This document shows, in pieces, positions 9,281-17,475 of a DNA stretch of 64,000 nt. Position 1 is the stretch's first letter. Each line of letters starts with the position of its first letter. The notes below the pieces were generated by a model. That model saw nothing but the letters and a program-made list of their open reading frames with translations, was not told where the DNA came from and did not search any database. The stretch comes from Chthonomonadales bacterium. Lineage in GTDB: Bacteria > Armatimonadota > Chthonomonadetes > Chthonomonadales > CAJBBX01. The stretch covers positions 27,241 to 91,240 of the forward strand of contig JADLGO010000057.1 in the NCBI GenBank assembly GCA_020849275.1, given 5' to 3'. A program made the position numbers and the translations under genes.

Positions 9281-12200
9281 CGCGGCGCCGCGATGCCGGC
9301 CGCCGCCATCTGGCCTTCGTCGGGGCGGCCCGCCGCATGAGCCACGCGCGCCGCGCCGCCGCCGCTGTCCTTGCGGTCGCGCTTGGCGGCTCCCCAGCCC
9401 GCGCCGCCGGGCCGTTCGAGCGCATGGCCGCGCTTCACGAGACCCTCGTCTCCGTCCACCAGGCCGCAGGCATCGCTGGCCTCTTCACCTACGACCACGA
9501 CCCGGCGTTCTGGCTCGACGACCTGGCCCTCGGGAAGCTGCGCGTCGGGGTGCGAACGGGCGATACGGTCGCTTGGCTGGACGGCGCGCGCGACCTGAGC
9601 GCGCGCAACACGCCCGACGGCGCGGGCGTCGAGGCTGCGGGAAGCGTCGGTGGGACCCGCGTGCGCCTGCTCGCGCTGCCCGCGCCCCGCGGCCGCGACA
9701 CGCTCCGCCGGGAGGGGCTGGCCCTCTTCCGGGTGACCTGCTCGCCGCCCGCCTGGCTCACGCTGCGCTGGACGGGCCCCGGCCGTGTACGCATCCACGG
9801 CTTCCGCCCATCTCTCACCTACCGCGTTGACTACCTCACGAAGCCGGACTTGCTCCCCACGCCGTCCGCCTCCGTGGAGACCACGCTCACCGGCGCGACA
9901 GCCCGCCTCCGACCACGCGGCCTGCCCCTGACCACCGCGCTGCGCCTGGCCGGCGCCGGGTTCCGGCCCTGGCGCGGCGTGTCTGGAGGCGTGGAGGCCG
10001 AGGCGGTCAGGCCGGTTGGCGGCGTCAGTCTGATGGCCGCCTTCGCGGAGGCCGCCCCGCGGGCCGCCGACCTGGCTCGGGCTGACGCAGGGCGCGCCGC
10101 GCGCGAGGTCCGCGCGCTCTATCGCCGGCTGACCGGCTCGGCGTGGACCCGCACGCCCTCGCCGGCGATCGATGGCGCGTTCCGCGCGGCGCTCGTGAAC
10201 CTCGAGTATGCCTGGGTGCGGCCGTACGGCTGGATCGAGAGCCCGCACCACTGGGGCACCCTCTACTCCCAGCAACAGAACCTGGCCGCGGACTGGATCG
10301 GCCAGGCCCACCGCTCGCGTGAGATGCTCCTCACGCACGCCGCGCACCTGACCGCCAGCGGGCAGGTGCCTCAACTCGACCCATACGGCCGCGAACGCGT
10401 TGACTTCGGCGGCTGGAACCAGTTCTACGCGTGGGGGGTGAGGCACTACTGGCGAGCGACCGGCGATCACGCGTTTGCCCGCCGGGTTCGCGACCCCCTG
10501 CGCCGCGTGGTCGAGCAGACGCTCGCGGCGCACGACCCGGACGGGAACGGCCTGCTGGGATTCGGCCAGCAGATCCACAACCAGGAGGACTATATCACGA
10601 CCCCCGAGGACGGCTCCTCGCCCACGATCGCCGGCATCGAGATGCTGCGCGCGCACGCGGAGGTCACGAGCGCACTGGGAGATCGCGCGCGCGCCGAGAG
10701 ACTCGCGCGACGAGCGGCGCAGATGGCTAAGACCCTCCGCCGGGAGCTCTGGGACGCCGAGTTGGGCCGCTACCCCTACTATCGCGACGCCCTGGGTGTC
10801 ACCCACCTCGATGGACAGTACCACGCGCTCACGTGGCCAGTGCAGTTCGGGCTTCTGGATGACGTCGATGCCTACACCTCGATGCGCCATCTTGCCGACA
10901 CCCTTACCGGACCGTCTGGCGAGGTGTACGTGAGCAACAACTTCCCATCCCACGTGATGGCAACGGTCGGGAGCCAGGCCGGCGGGCAGCAACAGCCTTG
11001 GGCGACGGTTGCGTGGGCCCGACTGGGCGATGCGGACCGCGCCGCCCGTCCACTCGAGTGGATTGCCCGGCTCGTGACGGGGCCGGCCAACGCCGGCGCG
11101 TGGCCCGAGGTGGCCGAGGAGTGGCCGAGCTACTTCACGCCGCCCGCGGGCGTCTTCGTCTGGGGCGTCGTTGAGGGGCTGTTCGGCCTGGAACTCGATC
11201 GGCCGGCAGGCACGCTCGACGTACGGCCGTGTCTGCCGGCCTCCTGGCCCCGCGCCACGCTTCACCTACCCGCGTTCGACGTGGACGTGCGCCATGGGCC
11301 GGCGCGCCTGCGCGTGGAGTGCCGCTCCGCGGACGCGCTGCGCATGCGCTTCCGCGTGCCGGTGCCGCCGGCCAGCCGTGTGAGCGCGATGCTCGGAGGC
11401 AGGCCGGTCGCGGCGCGCATCCGGGGAGGTGTGCGCGTGCTCTGGGTGTCGGTGAGCGCGCCCGCCGCGAGGCGGGTGGTGCTCGAGGTTCGCTGGAAGC
11501 CGCTCACCATCAAGGTCGCCGCTCCGAGGGCGGTGACGCCGGGATCGTCCTGGCGCGCATCGGTAACCGGCGCGCGCGTCGTCGCCCTGCGCGATCCGTC
11601 CGGCCTGCTGACGCGCGTGCGGATGCTGCCGCGGGCCGTCGAGGGCCGACTTCGCGAGGGCGCGGGGCGCGGGGCGCTCACGTACGGTCCGATGGGCGCG
11701 CGCGTGCTGACGCGCCGCACGCTGTTCGTGGCGTGCGCAACGCCCTGCGGCGTCGTGCTGGAGCCGATCGACTTCGCTCTGCGGCCCGACGCCGTGGCGC
11801 GGCTCGCGCTGCGCGCGACGGCCGGCGGGACGAAGATCCTCCTGGACAGCGGGCGGGACGTCGCGGGCCAGTTAACCCGGTCGCAGGTCGCGGCGCTCCG
11901 GCCGGGCATCAACCGGCTGCGCCCTACCGCCGGGCCACTGGCAGGACGTGAGGTCGAGGTGGACGCCGCACCGGTCTTCGCGGCGTCGAAGGCCCTGCGC
12001 GCGCTTTCGCTGGCGCGCCTGCGACACGTCGCCCTGCCCGCTGCGGCGCTCGAAGACGACGGCCGGTGGCGAGAGTGGCGCTGGTGGAGCGCTTACGGTC
12101 ATCCGCCCTGGAGCGGGCTCGAGCCCCCGCTGCGGGGGCTCAGTTCGGCCGGCGACCTTGCTCCGCCGAACATGCCCGGCCTCACCTTCGCCAGTCCCGG

Positions 12201-13098
12201 CCGCAGGGTGGCCGTGGCCTCCCGACACCTCGACCGCCCGACGCTCACGGTGCCGCTCGCGGGCCGCGCCCGAACCGTCTACCTGCTCCTGCTCGGCCTG
12301 CTTGATAACGGCGACGTGTTCGCGCCAGTCGGGCGTGTCACGGTGCGGTGCGGCGATGGCACGGCGTTCGGCCGGATGCTGCACTTCCCAGGCGATCTGG
12401 ACTGGTGGGGCCCGAGGCGTGTCCTGGGGGACTTCGCCACGGTCGCCTCCGGTTGGACCGTGTCGCCGACCTGGGAGGCGCCCTCGTCCGTGATGAACGT
12501 CATCGCGGTCGACCTCGGCGCGGTGCGTGCAGTCGAGTCCGTTCTGGTCGAGACGATCGGACGGTATCCCGCGCTGGGCGTGGTCGGTGTCACGCTCTCC
12601 AGTTCGCTGACACGCGACTCCGCCGCCGCGCTGCCTCCGGAGGCCCGCGCTCTGGCCGCGCTCGAGCCCATCTCGCTCTTCCGCTTCGACACGCCAGACG
12701 CGCCAGGCTGGGAGCGCACGGGCACGGCGTGGGGCATCACGGACTCACGCGGCGACCACTGGGGCCGGCGGGGTGCGAGCCGCTGGTTCGCCAACTCGAT
12801 GGCGGGCGGCGAGAGCGCCACGGGCACGATGACGTCGCCGCCGTTCCGGGTGGAGGGCCGGCGCCTCTCGTTTCTGGCGAACGGCCACGGGCAGCGCAAC
12901 CACTGGGTCCTGCTAGACGCGGTTACCGGTGCGCCGCTGCGTAGGGCGGCCGCCCCCGAGCGCACCGGGCCCTTCGTGCGCCTCGCGTGGGACCTGCGCG
13001 GTCTGAGCGGCCGGATGGTGCGATTCCGCGCCGTCGATGCGGAGACGGCGCCGGCTTACGCCTGGATCGGCTTCGACGACATCGTGATGGAGCCCTGA
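9277..13098 (+). CDS. Large secreted six-hairpin glycosidase-like protein (third of cluster)
   Basis: About 1273 residues from the ATG in the ATGA overlap. An alternative ATG at 9337 would start directly at the signal peptide (MSHARRAAAAVLAVALGGS, cleavage near ARA). The central region, residues about 290-640, is an (alpha/alpha)6-type glycosidase domain with GLLGFGQQIHNQEDYITTPEDG and PHHWGTLYSQQQNLAADWIG, followed by the cap DVRPCLPASWPRATLHLP. Beta-rich domains follow, and the last 90 residues (about 1182-1272) repeat the beta-sandwich module found near the N-terminus of the first protein of the cluster. The enzyme family is not recognised. The transporter gene starts only 6 bases after this stop, so the four genes are probably one transcript that degrades and imports a glycan. 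Confidence 0.72.
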   Translation: MTRRRDAGRRHLAFVGAARRMSHARRAAAAVLAVALGGSPARAAGPFERMAALHETLVSVHQAAGIAGLFTYDHDPAFWLDDLALGKLRVGVRTGDTVAWLDGARDLSARNTPDGAGVEAAGSVGGTRVRLLALPAPRGRDTLRREGLALFRVTCSPPAWLTLRWTGPGRVRIHGFRPSLTYRVDYLTKPDLLPTPSASVETTLTGATARLRPRGLPLTTALRLAGAGFRPWRGVSGGVEAEAVRPVGGVSLMAAFAEAAPRAADLARADAGRAAREVRALYRRLTGSAWTRTPSPAIDGAFRAALVNLEYAWVRPYGWIESPHHWGTLYSQQQNLAADWIGQAHRSREMLLTHAAHLTASGQVPQLDPYGRERVDFGGWNQFYAWGVRHYWRATGDHAFARRVRDPLRRVVEQTLAAHDPDGNGLLGFGQQIHNQEDYITTPEDGSSPTIAGIEMLRAHAEVTSALGDRARAERLARRAAQMAKTLRRELWDAELGRYPYYRDALGVTHLDGQYHALTWPVQFGLLDDVDAYTSMRHLADTLTGPSGEVYVSNNFPSHVMATVGSQAGGQQQPWATVAWARLGDADRAARPLEWIARLVTGPANAGAWPEVAEEWPSYFTPPAGVFVWGVVEGLFGLELDRPAGTLDVRPCLPASWPRATLHLPAFDVDVRHGPARLRVECRSADALRMRFRVPVPPASRVSAMLGGRPVAARIRGGVRVLWVSVSAPAARRVVLEVRWKPLTIKVAAPRAVTPGSSWRASVTGARVVALRDPSGLLTRVRMLPRAVEGRLREGAGRGALTYGPMGARVLTRRTLFVACATPCGVVLEPIDFALRPDAVARLALRATAGGTKILLDSGRDVAGQLTRSQVAALRPGINRLRPTAGPLAGREVEVDAAPVFAASKALRALSLARLRHVALPAAALEDDGRWREWRWWSAYGHPPWSGLEPPLRGLSSAGDLAPPNMPGLTFASPGRRVAVASRHLDRPTLTVPLAGRARTVYLLLLGLLDNGDVFAPVGRVTVRCGDGTAFGRMLHFPGDLDWWGPRRVLGDFATVASGWTVSPTWEAPSSVMNVIAVDLGAVRAVESVLVETIGRYPALGVVGVTLSSSLTRDSAAALPPEARALAALEPISLFRFDTPDAPGWERTGTAWGITDSRGDHWGRRGASRWFANSMAGGESATGTMTSPPFRVEGRRLSFLANGHGQRNHWVLLDAVTGAPLRRAAAPERTGPFVRLAWDLRGLSGRMVRFRAVDAETAPAYAWIGFDDIVMEP

Positions 13099-13104
13099 GA
13101 ACGC

Positions 13105-15102
13105 ATGCAGCCGACGTCCACGCGACAGGCGCGGCAAGGGCGATCGCCCACCGAGTCGGCGCCCGACCCGGGCCGCTGGTCGGCCGCGCGGGCCATCGCG
13201 GTCGGTCTGGCGCTGCTGCCGCTGAACGCCTTCTGGCTGGTCCACATGGAGATGGCGACCAACCAGGGCCGGGGCACCGGCGGCTCCTCCGGGCCGTTCC
13301 CCACCACGTTCTCGCTGTTCGCCAACGTCGTCTCCCTACTGGTTGCGCTCTCGGCGCTGAACGCGCTCCTGCGCCGCTATGCGCCCCGGCGCGTGTTCCG
13401 CCAGCAGGAGATGCTGCTTATCTACGTGATGCTGGCGATCGGAACATGCCTGCCGAGCGTCGACTTCCTCGATGTGCTGTTCCCGATGCTCGGCCACCCG
13501 GCGCACTACGCCAACGCCTCCAACGGCTGGCAGGACCTGTTCGTGAAGTACCTTCCGTCGTGGTTCCACGTGACGGACCGGGAGGCCGTGCGCGGCTGGT
13601 ATGAGGGCAACGCGGACCCGTACACGTGGGAGCGCCTGCGCGCGTGGGCGGTACCGCTGGCAACCTGGGGCGCGTTCATTCTGGTGATGCTCGGCACCAT
13701 GCTCTGCATGAACGTGCTGCTTCGCCGACCCTGGACGCGCTCGGAGAAGCTGAGCTACCCGATCATACAGCTCCCGCTGGACATGACGGAGCCGGAGTCC
13801 GCCTTCTTCCGGCAGCGCCTGATGTGGGCCGGCTTCGCCGTGGCGGCCGGGATCAGCCTGCTGAACGGCGTGAGCGTGCTGGTGCCGAGCGTGCCGACGA
13901 TCCCGGTCAAAATCATCGATGTCTCGCCCTACTTCACGAGCAAGCCGTGGAACGCGATCGGCTGGACGCCCATCTCGTTCTACCCTTTCGCGATCGGCCT
14001 CGGCTTCCTGCTCCCCGCTGACCTCCTCTTTTCGTGCTGGTTCTTCTACTTCGTGTGGAAGGCCGAGCGCGTTGCCAGCAGCGTGATCGGGTGGTCGGAC
14101 TACAGCCCGCAGTACCCCTACGTGAACGAGCAGTGTTTCGGGGCCTATGTGGGCATCGCGCTGATCGCGCTGTGGGGCGTGCGCTCGCACCTGGGGCACG
14201 TCGTTCGCCAGGCGTGGCGCCGCGCGCCCCAGGAGGAGCCCGGGAGCCCCTTTCGCTACCGTTGGGCGCTCCTCGGCGTTGCCGGCGGACTGGCCTCGAT
14301 GGTCGCCTTCTTCCACGCGGCGGGCCTATCGCTCTGGGCCTGCGTGGCGGCCTTCGCCATCTACTTCGCCATCGCCATCGCGTGCACCCGGATGCGCGCC
14401 GAGCTCGGGCCGCCCGCCCACGACCTGCACAATGGGGGTCCCGACTACATCCTGACGGCCGCGCTCGGCACGCGATTCTTCAGCGCGCAGGAACTGAGCG
14501 TGCTGACCTACTTCTACTGGTTCAACCGGGCCTACCGAAGCATCTCGATGCCCGTGCAGCTCGAGGCGTTCAAGCTCGGCGAGCGCCGCGCGATACCCGC
14601 GCGCTCCATCGTGACCGCGATCGCCCTGGCCAGCATCGTCGGGCTGGCCTGCGGCTACTGGGCGCTGTACCACGTCGGCTACCGCCTTGGCACCGAGGCG
14701 CGAATGGCGCCGCACCTGAACGCCTTCGGCACGGAGGCCTTCGGCCGCCTGACAAGCTGGATCCAGAGCCCGCGCTACACCGACATCCCGGCGATGCTCG
14801 CGATCGGCCTGGGCCTGGCCCTCACGCTGGCGCTGCACCTGCTGCGCATGCGATTCTCCGGCTGGCTGCTGCACCCGCTCGGCCTGGCCGTCTCCGGAAG
14901 CTACTCCATGAACACGATCTGGCTTCCGCTGCTGATCGCCTGGGCGTGCAAGGTGGCTCTGTTGCGCTACGGCGGCATGCGCAGCTACCGTCAGGCGCTC
15001 GGCTTCTTCATGGGCCTGGTGCTGGGCGACTACCTGCTGGGCTGCGCCTGGCCGATCGTGGGCTCCCTTCTCGGCGCGAATGCCTACAGCTTCCAGCAGT
15101 AG
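13105..15102 (+). CDS. Large OPT-like membrane protein (DUF6785/DUF6784 type)
   Basis: A 665-residue integral membrane protein with at least 12 hydrophobic segments, beginning with RAIAVGLALLPLNAFWLVHM. It resembles the DUF6785/DUF6784 family seen in Planctomycetes- and Armatimonadota-type genomes and, more distantly, OPT oligopeptide transporters: the segment EKLSYPIIQLPLDMT has a counterpart (EKLPFPMAPVAASG) in the protein at 50405. Function is not established; transport is inferred from topology. It starts 6 bases after the third glycosidase-like gene, so uptake of released sugars or glycopeptides is a reasonable guess. The ATG has only a weak ribosome binding site, as expected if translation is coupled. 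Confidence 0.75.
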   Translation: MQPTSTRQARQGRSPTESAPDPGRWSAARAIAVGLALLPLNAFWLVHMEMATNQGRGTGGSSGPFPTTFSLFANVVSLLVALSALNALLRRYAPRRVFRQQEMLLIYVMLAIGTCLPSVDFLDVLFPMLGHPAHYANASNGWQDLFVKYLPSWFHVTDREAVRGWYEGNADPYTWERLRAWAVPLATWGAFILVMLGTMLCMNVLLRRPWTRSEKLSYPIIQLPLDMTEPESAFFRQRLMWAGFAVAAGISLLNGVSVLVPSVPTIPVKIIDVSPYFTSKPWNAIGWTPISFYPFAIGLGFLLPADLLFSCWFFYFVWKAERVASSVIGWSDYSPQYPYVNEQCFGAYVGIALIALWGVRSHLGHVVRQAWRRAPQEEPGSPFRYRWALLGVAGGLASMVAFFHAAGLSLWACVAAFAIYFAIAIACTRMRAELGPPAHDLHNGGPDYILTAALGTRFFSAQELSVLTYFYWFNRAYRSISMPVQLEAFKLGERRAIPARSIVTAIALASIVGLACGYWALYHVGYRLGTEARMAPHLNAFGTEAFGRLTSWIQSPRYTDIPAMLAIGLGLALTLALHLLRMRFSGWLLHPLGLAVSGSYSMNTIWLPLLIAWACKVALLRYGGMRSYRQALGFFMGLVLGDYLLGCAWPIVGSLLGANAYSFQQ

Positions 15103-15112
15103 GCGGGCCGCT

Positions 15113-15556
15113 CTAGCTAGCCTCGGACGCTCCGCCGGTATCGGCGTCTTGCGCCGCCGCTTCCGCCAGCGTCTCGAGCCGGTCGAAGGCGTCCTTGGAC
15201 GCGGCTACCACCGCCGCGGTCGCCTCGGCGACGCGAGCGTCGCGCCGGGGCCCCGTGAACACGATGCGAAGGTACTCGTCGATCGCCTCCAGATCGAGTT
15301 GCGTCCCCATTGCCGCGGCCCACGCGAGCATCTCGTCGACCTCGATGCGCACGGGCATGACGGCCGTCCCGGCCCTCTGCCCAAGGATCACGCGCAGGAC
15401 GATGTCGGCAACCAGCTCATCATAGGTAGGGGGAACAAGGTCAGGCTCGGCCAGGCTCTCGCGCAGACGGGCAAACTGGTCCTCGGCCACCCACATTGCC
15501 AGGACCGTCTCTCTCCGCGACGGGCCCGGGCGCACCCGGTTCCTACGTTTGGCCAT
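15113..15556 (-). CDS. Hypothetical protein, 147 residues
   Basis: I do not recognise this protein. It starts with a basic segment (MAKRRNRVRPGPSRRE), then a mostly helical, acidic body with APTYDEL-like and LRIVFTGPRRDAR stretches and an Ala/Asp-rich tail. There is no signal peptide or membrane segment, so it is probably cytosolic. ATG 15556 was chosen because ACGGAGG lies 5 bases upstream; a frame extension to 15628 has no such site. The gene converges on the OPT-like transporter gene (10 bases between stops) and diverges from the phosphate-transport pair, with about 265 bases between. That divergent region shows no clear promoter. Confidence 0.6.
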   Translation of the reverse strand: MAKRRNRVRPGPSRRETVLAMWVAEDQFARLRESLAEPDLVPPTYDELVADIVLRVILGQRAGTAVMPVRIEVDEMLAWAAAMGTQLDLEAIDEYLRIVFTGPRRDARVAEATAAVVAASKDAFDRLETLAEAAAQDADTGGASEAS

Positions 15557-15821
15557 TCGGTCCTCCGTTAGGCGCATCGCGCAAGTCTCTCCTGATATGG
15601 TACACCGATCCGGGAGCTTCGAGCGCACACGTCGGCCGTGCGAACCGACGCTGGCGGCCGCGTTCCGGGCCGGCTGCCGGGCCCCGCGGGTGCTGTGCCG
15701 GGCGCGACCGGGAGCCGGAGAGGAACCCGGCGGCCTCGGCGGGAAAATGCCAGTGTCTCGCCGCGTAGATGGCGCAATCGTCAGCGCCGCGCACCGTCAG
15801 TAGACGACGAAAGGCCCGTTC

Positions 15822-16451
15822 TTGCGACTACCCCTATTCGCGAAGGATACCTCCCTCTTCGAGCTCCTGGACGCGCAGGCGGAGGCTGCCCACCGCGGGG
15901 CGGCCGCATTCCATGCCATCGCGCTATCGTGGGAGAGGCGCGCCGAGCATGTGGCCGCCATCGCCAGCATCGAGCAGGAGGCGGACGAGCTAACACACCA
16001 GCTCGCCAACAAGGTCGACTCCATGTTCGTGACACCGCTCGACAAGGAGGATCTGCGCACCCTGTCCGGCGCACTCGATGACGTCATCGACACGATCGAG
16101 GCCGCGACCGAGCGGATCATGCTATACCAGATCCCGTGCCCGCGGCCCGACCTGGAGCCGCTCCTCGGCATCCTGGTCAAGCTCACGGAGGCCACCCACC
16201 ACGCGGTGAGGTGCCTGCGCACGCTCAGCCGCCGCGATGAGCGCAACGAGCGGCTCATCCGTGTGCACGACCTCGAGAACCAGACCGACCACGCCTACCG
16301 GCGCTCGCTGGCCGAGCTCTTCAACGCGCCAGACGCGAACCCCTTGCTGGTGATGAAATGGAAAGAGATCTACGACCGCATCGAGATCTCCGCCGACCGG
16401 TGCGAGGACGTCGCCAAAGTCATCGAGAGCGTGGCCGTCAAGTATGCCTGA
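15822..16451 (+). CDS. PhoU-like DUF47 family protein, PiT partner
   Basis: The 209-residue, all-helical protein belongs to the DUF47 (TIGR00153, PhoU-like) family, thought to regulate or support the PiT phosphate transporter. Characteristic parts are IASIEQEADELTHQLANKVD, with its metal-binding type acidic pattern, and the second repeat RVHDLENQTDHAYRRSLAEL; family members bind metals between two three-helix bundles. The TTG at 15822 was taken as start because GAAAGG lies about 8 bases upstream and MRLPLFAKDTSLFELL matches the usual N-terminus. Its stop overlaps the start of the PiT gene by 8 bases, the typical DUF47-PiT arrangement. Confidence 0.92.
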   Translation: MRLPLFAKDTSLFELLDAQAEAAHRGAAAFHAIALSWERRAEHVAAIASIEQEADELTHQLANKVDSMFVTPLDKEDLRTLSGALDDVIDTIEAATERIMLYQIPCPRPDLEPLLGILVKLTEATHHAVRCLRTLSRRDERNERLIRVHDLENQTDHAYRRSLAELFNAPDANPLLVMKWKEIYDRIEISADRCEDVAKVIESVAVKYA

Positions 16452-17445
16452 GCTACCGCTGCTCGTCGTGATGATCGTGGCGCTGGCGCTCGCGTTCGAC
16501 TACATCAACGGTTTCCACGACACCGCGAACGCGATCGCGACCGTCGTTTCCACGCGCGTTCTCACGCCGCGCGCCGCCATCCTGATGGCCGCCGTGCTCA
16601 ACTTCATCGGCGCCATCCACTCGACGACGGTCGCCAGGACGATCGCGGCCGGTCTGGTGAACCCCGTTCACGCCACGCAGGTGGTCATCCTGGCCGCCAT
16701 CCTCGGCGCCATCGTCTGGAACCTCATTACCTGGCGCTGGGGCATCCCGAGCAGCTCGTCGCACGCGCTCATCGGCGGGCTGTGCGGGGCCGCGGCCATC
16801 CATGGTGGGCTCGGGGCCATCCAGTGGCAGGGGCTCACCGACAAGGTGCTTCTCCCGCTGATCGGCTCCCCGATCGCCGGCTTCGCGCTCGGGTTCCTTA
16901 TCATGGGGGTCCTGTTCGCGGCGCTGAGGAATGCCAACCCCGGACGGGTTGGCGGCGCGTTCCGGCACCTGCAGCTCCTCTCGGCGGCGTCCGTGGCCTT
17001 CACGCACGGCCAGAACGACGCGCAGAAGAGCATGGGCATCATCACGATGGCTCTCATCGCCCACGGCATGCTCTCGGCCCCCACCGTGCCGACGTGGGTG
17101 ATCGTAGCGTGCGCGACGGCGATGGCGCTCGGCACCTCGGCGGGCGGCTATCGCATCATCCGGACGATGGGGCACCGAATCATCCGGCTTGAGCCGGTCC
17201 ACGGCTTCGCTGCCGAGACGTCGGCCGCCACGGTCATTTTCGCCGCCAGCCACTTCGGTATGCCGCTCAGCACCACGCACGTCGTGGCGGGGAGCATCTT
17301 CGGGGTCGGCGCCTCCAAGCGGCTCTCGGCCGTGCGGTGGGGCGTCGCGCAGTCGATGGTGGTGGCGTGGGTGCTGACCATCCCGGCCGCCGCCCTGACC
17401 GCGGCGCTCGCCTATGGGGCGATGGTGGCGGCCGGGATGCGCTGA
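16444..17445 (+). CDS. pit: Low-affinity inorganic phosphate transporter, PiT family
   Basis: A 333-residue polytopic membrane protein that takes up metal-phosphate complexes using the proton gradient. Both PiT half-signatures are present: FDYINGFHDTANAIATVVS near the N-terminus and FTHGQNDAQKSMGIITMAL in the second half, each ending an inverted repeat of the fold. A third conserved part, GIPSSSSHALIGGLCGAA, is mirrored by GMPLSTTHVVAGSIFGVG. The ATG at 16444 overlaps the end of the DUF47 gene, so the two are co-translated. No Pho box was recognised upstream of the pair. Gene symbol follows family use. Confidence 0.94.
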   Translation: MPELPLLVVMIVALALAFDYINGFHDTANAIATVVSTRVLTPRAAILMAAVLNFIGAIHSTTVARTIAAGLVNPVHATQVVILAAILGAIVWNLITWRWGIPSSSSHALIGGLCGAAAIHGGLGAIQWQGLTDKVLLPLIGSPIAGFALGFLIMGVLFAALRNANPGRVGGAFRHLQLLSAASVAFTHGQNDAQKSMGIITMALIAHGMLSAPTVPTWVIVACATAMALGTSAGGYRIIRTMGHRIIRLEPVHGFAAETSAATVIFAASHFGMPLSTTHVVAGSIFGVGASKRLSAVRWGVAQSMVVAWVLTIPAAALTAALAYGAMVAAGMR

Positions 17446-17475
17446 TCCGCCATCGCCAGCGCGAGGAGGACGACG

